The notes under the pieces are model-generated. The model worked only from the letters and a program-made list of their open reading frames with translations. It was not told where the DNA came from and made no database searches. Position numbers and translations under genes: made by a program. This document shows, piece by piece, positions 33,262 to 41,489 of a stretch of 64,000 nt of DNA. Position 1 is the stretch's first letter, and each line of letters begins with the position of its first letter. Source of the DNA: Alicyclobacillus sp. SP_1 (GTDB taxonomy: Bacteria > Bacillota > Bacilli > Alicyclobacillales > Alicyclobacillaceae); assembly GCF_024706985.1 (NCBI RefSeq), contig NZ_JAMCCX010000061.1:62001-126000 (forward strand), written 5' to 3'.

Positions 33262-34251
33262 ATGGAACTAGAAGAACTTCTGAAAGACGTGTTAAAAGAC
33301 TTGGGGGACGCAACAGAAGAAACAACGAATGGGCAGAAGCAGGTTGGTCAAAAAAGCGAGGGGCCCGTGCGTGCGAGTGCCAGTGCCGTTTCTGTTGATG
33401 AGAAAAATGCGCAGAAATCGCAGTCCCCTTCTGCCAAAGCAGCGGCTTCTGCACCTATATCGACCACAAAGAAACCTGCTCCGGAGACCTTAGACGTTGC
33501 GATGGAGCGAGTTCTGCGGCAGATGCTCGGTCAATCCGTTGCGGAAGTCGAAACTGCGCCAAGTCCAGTGGAGACTCAGCACCGTGAGCCCACGTTGCGG
33601 GAGAAGACGGAAGCCGTGTTATCCGACTTATTGACCTATCGACCACCGGCAAAAACGGCGGAGGGAGCGGTGGACTCAGAAGAGGAGGAGTTTCGCGGAC
33701 TTCTTCAACTCTTGCTTGCGGACGTCCAGTCGGAGTCTGACAGTAGTGACGTGGCCGTGGAAAAGGAAACCGAAACGGCATCGGCCCAAACCACCACTTC
33801 TTCCAGCGAGCCTAAGTCGTTTTCGGGGAATCCATCGATGAAACGTGTCAGTACCAGCCGCTATCCGTTTCGAGTCGTCTCGCCGTCGTCAGGCGTTGCC
33901 CTGTCAGATTTGTGGATTCGCCGCTTTCATCAACTCACAGAGGACTCGCGCGTCTTAGGGTGGATAGCGTTTCAAGGAGACGCAGATATTGCGTCGGACC
34001 GCGATTACGACACTCAACTACTGGCTTCTCTGCGGGCTTATCAACAAGTTCTTGAGGAACTGCGCACGCAAATTGGTGGAATGCATATTCACAAGTCGTT
34101 TGTCTACAGCGAGCAGGGGCAAATTCGCTTTTATCCGATGGAAGACGGAGTTACCTTGGCCGTGTTTGCGGATTTGGAAGAGGAGTCGGCCGACTGGTTA
34201 CGCGAGTCGCTTTCCGTCTCGCGTATGGAGGCTGCCGTGCATAGCCGCTAA
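33262..34251 (+). CDS. Unknown protein with a disordered acidic N-terminus and a compact C-terminal domain
   Basis: I do not recognise this 329-residue cytoplasmic protein. Residues 1-185 are low-complexity, rich in Ala, Ser, Glu, Lys and Thr, with short repeated acidic helices such as LEELLKDVLKDLG, VLRQMLGQ and FRGLLQLLLADV. Residues 200-329 look folded: LSDLWIRRFHQLTEDSRVLG, a helix DTQLLASLRAYQQVLEEL, and strands IRFYPMEDGVTLAVFADLEE, a layout somewhat like a Roadblock/LC7 fold, but this is only a guess. GGAGAGGGG lies about 9 bases before ATG 33262. It follows the MFS gene by 29 bases in the same direction and may belong to that operon. Confidence 0.65.
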   Translation: MELEELLKDVLKDLGDATEETTNGQKQVGQKSEGPVRASASAVSVDEKNAQKSQSPSAKAAASAPISTTKKPAPETLDVAMERVLRQMLGQSVAEVETAPSPVETQHREPTLREKTEAVLSDLLTYRPPAKTAEGAVDSEEEEFRGLLQLLLADVQSESDSSDVAVEKETETASAQTTTSSSEPKSFSGNPSMKRVSTSRYPFRVVSPSSGVALSDLWIRRFHQLTEDSRVLGWIAFQGDADIASDRDYDTQLLASLRAYQQVLEELRTQIGGMHIHKSFVYSEQGQIRFYPMEDGVTLAVFADLEEESADWLRESLSVSRMEAAVHSR

Positions 34252-34502
34252 CCTAGTTGCCGTGGATCGTTGCGTCGTCAACGTGGAAGCAAGCGAAGCT
34301 ATGGCTCTTGTCTGACGGGTGCCGTCGACCATCGTATCGGCGGCGCCTTTCTGCGTAAATGTTTCTATCGCCGTGACTTCTACCTTCCCTCCTGATTCTG
34401 TTTTGGTATATGATGAGACTCAGAACTTGGTAATCCGTGTATCGTGAATACTCAGGACAATGTGTAATCGCACTCGCGGATTTGAGGGGAAGGGACGATG
34501 GT

Positions 34503-35861
34503 ATGGGCGGATTGAAAAAGAAGATAGGCGGTTTGGTGGGTGCTGCATGTGCCACTGGGATGCTTGCCGTGGCAGCAGCGCCGCCAGCACGTGCAGCTAC
34601 AATGCCGGTTTCGGCTGTGAAAACGAACGGTCAGTTGGTTGCTTTGGGTGACTCGATTACATTTGGGTTTAATTTGAGCGACACGCATCAGAACACGATT
34701 CCATCGGCTGATGCATTCCCAGCCTTGATGGGCAAGAAATATCACCTGTCTGTCACGAATTTTGGGAGTCCGGGTTGGACCTCGACGGACTTGGTGGCAA
34801 ACGTCACAACTCCGAACTTCGAACGGGCGGTCTCCGGTGCCAGCCTCATCACGCTGGACATTGGAAGCAATGACTTGCTGCATTTCGCGAGCCACTTAGG
34901 CCTATTGAATCCAACCACCATCGAAAGTACTTATGGAGTCACTTTGACGTCCGCCGATGAGCAGGCATTGGCAGCTGTCATTGCTAGGTTTAAAGACAAT
35001 TTAGTCGTGACCTTGGAAACGTTGCGCAAAGAGACCTCTGCGCCAATTGTTCTGTATACGCTCTACAATCCATTCCCGAGCGGCATTGGTGTACACGATG
35101 TCACCAATCAAATTCAGACGGTAGTGGACGGGGTTATTGAATCGGTTGGCAAGGCCTTCCCCAATGTCTATATCGCTCATGCGCACTCAGCGTTCGCCTC
35201 TCACCAAGAGACCTACGTAGACCTCTATCGTGACGATATTCATCCAACGGTTCTCGGTCAGCAAGTATTGGCGAGTGTTGGCGAGGCGGCACTTGCGGCG
35301 GACAAGCAGCCGTTGCCAAAGTCTCACGATGTAGCACAGGCGACGGAAGTGGGATATGTAGGACAGGCTGGCGGTACGATGAGTGGGATTCTCGGTGCGG
35401 CTCGCACATCGGTCGGCTATTCGATGTCTTTCCCCAGTCATGACCTCACAAAATCGAGCACTTTCCTGTTTTCGAGTGAAATTCCGTCTGCTTTAGCGAG
35501 TGTGGCCCCTAAGCAGACGAAGATAGTCAGCGACTTCGCTGTCAACTTTGAGGCGAGTGTCAAACTGACAAAACCTTATCAGTTGACCTTAGAAAACTCG
35601 TCCATACAACCAGGCGACGAAGTGTATGTTCTGAGTGCTTCTGGGGCAACTAAGGTGAATGCGTCGGTGACGACTGGCAAGGCAACGATTGTTTCCAGTA
35701 TGCCTGGCGATTACGTCGTGGTTGGCCCGACGGTTGCTGCAGTTCCTGGTGCCACCAAGCCTGTGACCGGAAAACCTATCTTCATGGAAGGCGGTCTTGC
35801 GTTACTGCTGCTGGCTCTTGGCGCAACGTTCCTCGGTCTCGCTCGTAAACGGCGAGTGTAA
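34503..35861 (+). CDS. Secreted SGNH/GDSL-type esterase with a sorting-like C-terminus
   Basis: This 452-residue exported protein has a GLKKK signal peptide, probably cut after ARA near residue 31. Residues 40-260 form an SGNH hydrolase domain: block I LVALGDSITFG with Ser51, the LDIGSNDLL block, and the Asp/His pair in RDDIHPTVLG. It would deacylate lipids or acetylated glycans. Residues 270-415 are a beta-rich region. The end reads KPVTGKP, then a hydrophobic helix (LALLLLALGATFLGLA) and RKRRV, which resembles a sortase sorting signal with PVTG in place of LPxTG. A sortase gene follows 2 bases after the stop, so it is the likely substrate. ATG 34503 has GAGGGGAAGGG upstream. Confidence 0.87.
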   Translation: MGGLKKKIGGLVGAACATGMLAVAAAPPARAATMPVSAVKTNGQLVALGDSITFGFNLSDTHQNTIPSADAFPALMGKKYHLSVTNFGSPGWTSTDLVANVTTPNFERAVSGASLITLDIGSNDLLHFASHLGLLNPTTIESTYGVTLTSADEQALAAVIARFKDNLVVTLETLRKETSAPIVLYTLYNPFPSGIGVHDVTNQIQTVVDGVIESVGKAFPNVYIAHAHSAFASHQETYVDLYRDDIHPTVLGQQVLASVGEAALAADKQPLPKSHDVAQATEVGYVGQAGGTMSGILGAARTSVGYSMSFPSHDLTKSSTFLFSSEIPSALASVAPKQTKIVSDFAVNFEASVKLTKPYQLTLENSSIQPGDEVYVLSASGATKVNASVTTGKATIVSSMPGDYVVVGPTVAAVPGATKPVTGKPIFMEGGLALLLLALGATFLGLARKRRV

Positions 35862-35863
35862 CC

Positions 35864-36994
35864 ATGAAGTCTCGTTTTTGGCTGGTCGGCACAGGAGTCG
35901 TCTTGCTGGCAGCAGGCATTGCCGTTGGTGTGCGTATCCCGCTTTTTTACATGCGGTCTCATGTCGTAGGAGAAACGTTGCTCAAGCGCGCAGAGCGAGA
36001 GGTGAACGGCGGAGGACCTGGTCGGCAAGCGTTGGCACCGATTCAATCGGTGGCCACCGCGCTGACAGAGGCCCTCGGCGGTACGCCGGACGCACCTCTA
36101 CTCGGAATGATTGATATCCCCAGTCTGCACGTCAAAGCGCCGATTTTGCAGGGGACGTCGTCCACAGTGTTGAATGTGGGCGCTGGACATTTAAAGACCA
36201 GCGCCATGCCAGGGCAGCCAGGGGCGACCGTCATTGCAGCGCACAATGCGACTTGGTTTCGGCACATTAATGAGTTGACGAAAGGGCAGACGGTCATCGT
36301 CGAAACTCCGAAGGCGTCTTATACCTATCATGTCGAGCGAAGTGAAGTCGTACACGTGGGTCAGACGGTGCCAAACACGCTTCGGCCCAGTTTGATTTTA
36401 GAGGCGTGCTATCCACTCAATGCTCTTTATTTGACGCCAACTCGGTATCTTGTCTTTGCGAAGTTAGTCGATACCGTCGACCACACCGAGCCATTGGTAG
36501 CCAGCGGAGGCGCAACTTATCAGGCCGAACTTCCTAAGTCTCTGCTCCACGGGCCAGTTTTGTTGCAAAACAATCCGTTACCCATGGGAACGTTGACGTA
36601 TAGCGGACATCCCAACGAGTCGTTTCAAGAGAGCAATGCGCCGCTGTCGGCTGTCAATGCCATGACGGAGCTGTTTTTGGCGGTCGTTCACACATCGGCG
36701 CGGACCAACCTCTCCGATTTGTACGCCATTTTGAAAGGGACTGTCCACTCCAGCAAATGGACATGGGAGCAGTTTGAGATAGCTCACAATCCACTCTATG
36801 GAAAATCGCTGTCCAGCGTATCTTATGCTTCCAGTTACGACATCGTCTTACACGTCGATGGAAATACTCTAAAATCGGCAGAAGGAGTGGCCGTTGTTCA
36901 ATCGGGATCGTCCAAAACAGAAATTCGCATCGTCGCCCATGTGCTGGATGGGCGCTACTTAGACATCACGAAGTGCACATTTCTTCCAGAATGA
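35864..36994 (+). CDS. Sortase-family transpeptidase with a C-terminal extension
   Basis: This 376-residue membrane-anchored enzyme starts with one N-terminal helix (LVGTGVVLLAAGIAVGV). The sortase domain spans about residues 78-205, with all three catalytic residues: His127 in IAAHNATWF, Cys182 in LILEACYPLN and Arg194 in TPTRYLVFA. The context is closest to the class D or class E type. Sortases cut a C-terminal signal and join the protein to the wall. About 170 residues follow the domain, with no second catalytic site and no clear family; usual sortases stop near residue 210-240. The gene is tightly coupled to the SGNH esterase ahead of it. Confidence 0.92.
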   Translation: MKSRFWLVGTGVVLLAAGIAVGVRIPLFYMRSHVVGETLLKRAEREVNGGGPGRQALAPIQSVATALTEALGGTPDAPLLGMIDIPSLHVKAPILQGTSSTVLNVGAGHLKTSAMPGQPGATVIAAHNATWFRHINELTKGQTVIVETPKASYTYHVERSEVVHVGQTVPNTLRPSLILEACYPLNALYLTPTRYLVFAKLVDTVDHTEPLVASGGATYQAELPKSLLHGPVLLQNNPLPMGTLTYSGHPNESFQESNAPLSAVNAMTELFLAVVHTSARTNLSDLYAILKGTVHSSKWTWEQFEIAHNPLYGKSLSSVSYASSYDIVLHVDGNTLKSAEGVAVVQSGSSKTEIRIVAHVLDGRYLDITKCTFLPE

Positions 36995-37102
36995 ACAGCA
37001 ACGTGTCCGGGGACACTTCCACTAGCCATGAAACCGCCACGCCCACTGCAAAAGGTTGTTGCCGTGGCCGCGTGGCGGTGCCATTCTGTGGAGGTGAGAG
37101 CG

Positions 37103-38647
37103 ATGTTTTCGCGACGAGGGAGAGCAGGGAGTCCAGGACGGCGCGGACAACGAAGGCGCCTGCCCCCGCAGGCCATGCGGGTCTTGCTTGTATCTAGCGG
37201 TGCCATGTCTGTGTGGCTTTGCTCGATGCCAACGACGGATTATCCTTCTTCGTGGATCTCCAGACCTGTCACGTGTGCTCTCGGTTCTATCGGTTCCTCC
37301 ACGGGCCAGCCGAACGGTGAGCGCGACGCTGTGGAACGCGAGTCTTTCCCGGCGCAGAAACCCGCTGTGGCGCATAAGTCCGCTGTGACATACGGTCTTC
37401 GCCTGTCGCCCGCAGTGCCCGTTCAACTTCGGCCCTTCCCTTATCCGTATCGTGCGATGTTGGCTATCTGTTCGGATGCAGACCATCAAACCCTTCGCAA
37501 ATTCAACGAAATACACCGCTTTCTCAATACGACGGCCAATACGCCGTATGGACACGGACTTGGCCTGGATGTGGCGGATTCCTTTTTTTTCTACAACGGA
37601 TCCAACGACCGATCCGTCATTGATGTCGGCAACATCCCGCTGACTCAGCAACTTGCCTATTTTCGTGGTACCACAGGAACGCCGTATGCCGCCGACGCGA
37701 TTGACCATTTTTTACGAGTAGGTTGGATGGACAGTATGCATTCCTATGGAGACTTTTCTACGCAGTCCGGTCACGATACGCGCTTTCACCGCCGTTTTGC
37801 AAAGGTGGCGCACAACGTCTGGCAGTCGCGGCATGCGCCGTTCGTTTCAGTGTGGATTGACCATGGGAACACGGCGAATGTGGATAATTTCGGTTCCCGT
37901 CACTTGCGGCCTTTTTTTCATTATCAACAGGGAGCAGTGACGAATTCCCCGTATTATCACACGGACATTACCCGCGAATTCGGAGTCCGTTACATGTGGT
38001 CCGATTTTCACAGCCAGCAGTTTGGAGCAAAAAGTGTCCTCTCGGTCGTGACCCTTCCAGACGGGCAAAAAATGTACGGATTTTCGCGGTACACGAATGA
38101 TGGTGTGACCAAAGATGGCGCAGTTCATTGGCTCTGGTCTGTCAAAGATTTGGATGCTCAGTTGTCGATACCCCATTTGCGCCACCTCGTTCAAATGAAC
38201 GGGTACGTGGTTGTCGCGCAGCATCTCGCCTCAGACTCCGCAAAGCCGTGTCTTCCTCCGGATGCTGTCCAGAGCTTGCGCACGCTCGCCAATTGGCAGG
38301 CGCAGGGAAAAATTCTCGTTGCCCGTACCAGTCGGTTGCTCGCCTACAACAGAGCGCACCAGTCCATACGATACACGGTCACAGAGCAGGCCGGACAGAC
38401 GACCATCAACATCGATAGCCTGGACGATCCGGTCTTCGGCAAACACGTTCCCTGTCTCACGGATCTGCGTGGACTCACATTTTACACTGCCCATCCCGAC
38501 CGAACTTCAATTCTCTGTAACGGGCGCACGATTTTGCCGCAGATGATTGTTCGAAATCCATCCGACGGAATATCTCCTAGTATAGGTGTGCGCTGGTATC
38601 GTCCATATGTCAAAGATGCTTCAAGGACTTTGCCGAGAGTTCCATGA
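37103..38647 (+). CDS. Exported polysaccharide-deacetylase-like protein, unknown specificity
   Basis: This 514-residue protein begins with an Arg-rich stretch and a short hydrophobic segment (AMRVLLVSSGAMSVWLCSM), giving a membrane anchor or signal peptide. Residues 110-420 suggest a NodB-like barrel: YRAMLAICSDADHQTLRKF with an Asp-Ala-Asp start, GLDVADSFFFYNGSN, WMDSMHSYGDF and FVSVWIDHGNT. The acidic and His residues (SDADH, DHGN) are those expected for metal binding, but the canonical NodB His-x-x-x-His pair is not obvious, so activity is uncertain. ATG 37103 is fixed by GGAGGTGAGAG. It is in line with the esterase and sortase and probably acts on surface glycans. Confidence 0.7.
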   Translation: MFSRRGRAGSPGRRGQRRRLPPQAMRVLLVSSGAMSVWLCSMPTTDYPSSWISRPVTCALGSIGSSTGQPNGERDAVERESFPAQKPAVAHKSAVTYGLRLSPAVPVQLRPFPYPYRAMLAICSDADHQTLRKFNEIHRFLNTTANTPYGHGLGLDVADSFFFYNGSNDRSVIDVGNIPLTQQLAYFRGTTGTPYAADAIDHFLRVGWMDSMHSYGDFSTQSGHDTRFHRRFAKVAHNVWQSRHAPFVSVWIDHGNTANVDNFGSRHLRPFFHYQQGAVTNSPYYHTDITREFGVRYMWSDFHSQQFGAKSVLSVVTLPDGQKMYGFSRYTNDGVTKDGAVHWLWSVKDLDAQLSIPHLRHLVQMNGYVVVAQHLASDSAKPCLPPDAVQSLRTLANWQAQGKILVARTSRLLAYNRAHQSIRYTVTEQAGQTTINIDSLDDPVFGKHVPCLTDLRGLTFYTAHPDRTSILCNGRTILPQMIVRNPSDGISPSIGVRWYRPYVKDASRTLPRVP

Positions 38648-38826
38648 CCCTTCACTTCCTGCGGGGCTCGGCAGGATATTCATTTCTCACTGGCGAATTC
38701 GCATAGGTGCGTGAACTTTGATGAGAACTCAGATCAAATGGTGAGCAAAGTAAGGTGGCATCCGCTGCAGGTCTTGACGGAAGGTATAGCCTATGCAAGT
38801 GTCGAGGAGAAGGGTGGTTCCAGTCG

Positions 38827-40215
38827 GTGAAATTGATTTTGCTGTCGGGCGGCTCAGGTAAGCGGTTGTGGCCCATGTCGAATGATGCACGTTCCAAGCA
38901 ATTTTTAAAGGTTCTGCGCGGACCGCAGGATACGAATATATCGATGTTGCAAAGAGTGTGGGGGCAATTGCAAGACGTGGGACTCGACGGTTCGGCCTAT
39001 GTCTGTGCGTCTAAACCACAATGGGAGACCGTGTTGCATCAAATTGGCGAAGTTCCATTCATTGAGGAGCCGATGCGCAGGGACACGTTCCCCGCCATCG
39101 CTCTCGCAACACTGTATCTGTTGGACGTAGAGACTGTATCGACGAGTGAGGTGGTTGCGGTTGTGCCAGTTGACCACTTCGTCGATGACCACTATTTTGA
39201 GACCATCGCCAAGCTCGAAGGTGTACTCTCTGAATCGGGAGCAAATTTGGCTTTGATGGGCGTGACGCCATCGGAACCGACCAGCAAGTTTGGGTATATT
39301 TCAGTGCACCCGAGTTCAGACGGTGTGCGGTGGCACCAAGTCCATCGATTCGTAGAAAAGCCGCCAGAATCGCTCGCAGCGGAGTTGATTCGGGAGGGTG
39401 CGCTTTGGAACTGTGGTGTCTTCGCTTTTCGCGCCGGTTATTTGCGGTCGCTTTTAGAACTGCGCGGTCTGCCGTCCACTTTTGCGGAATTTCGCGATGG
39501 CTTCGAGACATTGCCCATGCGCTCGTTTGACTATGAAGTGGTCGAGAGTGCGGCTTCAGTCGTCGTCATCCCCTATACTGGCACATGGAAAGACCTCGGC
39601 ACATGGTCGACGCTGACGGAAGAGATGGGCCATACCGTTGCGGGGCTCGGGAACGCCACCGCCTGCGACGGAACGCATGTCATCAATGAACTCGGCATCC
39701 CGGTGGTGGCGATTGGCTTGCAGCGAGCTGTCGTCGTAGCCACACCAGACGGGATTTTGGTTACGGATAAAGAGATGTCCGCACATCTCAAAGATGCCAT
39801 CAAACCGTTCGCCAATCGCCCCATGTACGAAGAAAGAAGATGGGGCTCGTATCGTGTGCTGGACTATCAAAAGTTGGAAGATGCAGAAGTGTTGACAAAG
39901 TGGATTGAAATCAAGCCCGGAAGCAACATCTCCTATCAAAAGCACTTTAAGCGCACGGAGACTTGGACGATTTTGGCGGGTGTTGGAGAAGTTGCGCTGG
40001 ACACGCGTATCTTTCCCATTGCGGCTGGAGATGTCGTGCGCATTTATGCGGAACAGTGGCATGCGATTCGTGCGTTTCAAGAGCTGAAGCTGGTTGAAGT
40101 GCAGCGTGGTAGCGAGTTAATAGAAGAAGACATTTTGAGGCGATACTCTACCTGGGAAGAAGTCGAAAACGCATGCTCTTTGGGTCGACAGCGAAGCGCA
40201 GTGTGGCAACACTAA
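38827..40215 (+). CDS. manC: Mannose-1-phosphate guanylyltransferase (ManC/CpsB type)
   Basis: This 462-residue enzyme makes GDP-mannose from mannose 1-phosphate and GTP. The nucleotidyltransferase signature LSGGSGKRLWPMSNDARSKQ is at the N-terminus, followed by VVPVDHFVDDHYF and RFVEKPPES. The C-terminal 120 residues are a cupin (ISYQKHFKRTETWTILAG, GDVVRIYAEQWHAIRA), as in bifunctional ManC/AlgA proteins that may also isomerise mannose 6-phosphate. The start is GTG 38827, the only initiator giving a normal N-terminus, although the frame is open from 38755. Together with ManA at 13643 and RmlC at 78, it points to mannose- and rhamnose-containing surface glycans. Confidence 0.93.
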   Translation: MKLILLSGGSGKRLWPMSNDARSKQFLKVLRGPQDTNISMLQRVWGQLQDVGLDGSAYVCASKPQWETVLHQIGEVPFIEEPMRRDTFPAIALATLYLLDVETVSTSEVVAVVPVDHFVDDHYFETIAKLEGVLSESGANLALMGVTPSEPTSKFGYISVHPSSDGVRWHQVHRFVEKPPESLAAELIREGALWNCGVFAFRAGYLRSLLELRGLPSTFAEFRDGFETLPMRSFDYEVVESAASVVVIPYTGTWKDLGTWSTLTEEMGHTVAGLGNATACDGTHVINELGIPVVAIGLQRAVVVATPDGILVTDKEMSAHLKDAIKPFANRPMYEERRWGSYRVLDYQKLEDAEVLTKWIEIKPGSNISYQKHFKRTETWTILAGVGEVALDTRIFPIAAGDVVRIYAEQWHAIRAFQELKLVEVQRGSELIEEDILRRYSTWEEVENACSLGRQRSAVWQH

Positions 40216-40266
40216 TTCCATCGATTTAGTGAAATATAAGATTTTTTCATGTTTCTTATTGAAATG

Positions 40267-40304
40267 TTTACGGATTTTACACCGTATGTTTACAGTTGCT
40301 TTAC
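40267..40304 (+). repeat. Four TTTAC boxes upstream of the ferric importer
   Basis: TTTAC occurs at 40267, 40276, 40289 and 40300, spaced 9, 13 and 11 bases apart. It lies in the AT-rich leader of the iron-type ABC operon, where a regulator would be expected. No Fur-box consensus is seen. The third copy extends to TTTACA and could serve as a -35 box, but the matching -10 is poor. Confidence 0.4.
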
Positions 40305-40391
40305 ACTTCCGTGCTAGTCTTCTTTTGACGCAAATGTGCCGTAACGCTTTGGCAAACATGCTCAGTTGACCATCGCAGGGGAGTGTTTATT

Positions 40392-41489
40392 TTGAAGAAG
40401 ATGTGGAGAAAATCGGCATTGGCTGGGAGCTTGGCGTGCCTGTGTATTGGTGCCGTTGCGGGCTGTGGCACTGGGAACAACGCGTCCTCCGCGAACGCGG
40501 CGGGTACCGGTTCCAAACCGGCAAGCACTGCGACCGGCGGCAATAAGGGTCAACTCGTGCTTTACTCCGCTCAAGGATATGATGCCGCTGTCGCAAAAGC
40601 GTTCCAGGCGGCGACCGGAATTCAAGTCAAGTTAGTCAACAACTCGACTGGTACCATCGTGGCCAAGATGGAGGCAGAAAAGTCGAATCCTCATTGGGAT
40701 GTGGCGTGGTTTGATGGTGCATCGACGATGCAAGCATTGGATAATCAAGGCATGCTGTTGCAAAATTGGACGCCTGACGACGTGAGCAATTACGATACAC
40801 TCGGACAGTCGCTTATTCCGGCCGATAAATCGTACTACCCAGGTGGTGTAACGGCCGCCGCTGCTATCGGCGTCAACACAAAATTAGTTCCAGCGGCGGA
40901 CTATCCGACCCATTGGAGCGATTTGTTGAAGCCCTATTGGAAAAACGCCATTGCGATGAACGACCCCGCTATTTCAGGCCCAACTTTTCCTTTTGTCGCA
41001 GGAATGATGCAGCTCAAGGGCACCAACGGTGCTGAACAGTACTTTACAAATTTAAAGAAGAATGGCTTGCACGTGTTTCCGACAAATGGAGTCACTTTAA
41101 AGGCCCTGCTCAAAGGACAGGTCAAAGCCATCATGATTCAAGACTCGGCGATGATTTCGGCCAAAGCGAAGGGTGAACCGATTCAGATTGTTTATCCGTC
41201 GGGTGGCGTATTTACCCTTCCTGACGTTCTGTCGATTGACAAAAACGCGCCGGACATGGCAAATGCCAAAAAATTTATTGAATTTGTGCTCTCTCCGGCG
41301 GGACAAAAGGTTATGCTAAATCCGAAAAATGGCGGTGGGGATAGCTACTTTAATCCTGTCATCCAAGGCGAAACCCCAAATCCTGCGCGTCAGCAGTCTG
41401 GGATTAACTGGGTCCGCGTGAATGACATAAAGGCCGCAAACAACGAAGCGTCTATTCAACAGTGGTTCCATGACAATATCACACAGTAA
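40392..41489 (+). CDS. Ferric-type ABC transporter, substrate-binding lipoprotein
   Basis: This 365-residue protein is lipid-anchored at the Cys of AVAGC near residue 24. The mature part is a type II binding protein of the FbpA/FutA/AfuA group: LVLYSAQGYDAAVAKAFQAA, STGTIVAKMEAEKSNPHWDV and PAGQKVMLNPKNGG. Members bind ferric iron, ferric-citrate-like chelates, phosphonates or thiamine, so ferric iron is inferred from the permease and context. TTG 40392, about 8 bases after GGGGAG, gives the best signal peptide; GTG 40383 is too close to the site. It overlaps the permease start by 20 bases. Confidence 0.88.
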   Translation: MKKMWRKSALAGSLACLCIGAVAGCGTGNNASSANAAGTGSKPASTATGGNKGQLVLYSAQGYDAAVAKAFQAATGIQVKLVNNSTGTIVAKMEAEKSNPHWDVAWFDGASTMQALDNQGMLLQNWTPDDVSNYDTLGQSLIPADKSYYPGGVTAAAAIGVNTKLVPAADYPTHWSDLLKPYWKNAIAMNDPAISGPTFPFVAGMMQLKGTNGAEQYFTNLKKNGLHVFPTNGVTLKALLKGQVKAIMIQDSAMISAKAKGEPIQIVYPSGGVFTLPDVLSIDKNAPDMANAKKFIEFVLSPAGQKVMLNPKNGGGDSYFNPVIQGETPNPARQQSGINWVRVNDIKAANNEASIQQWFHDNITQ

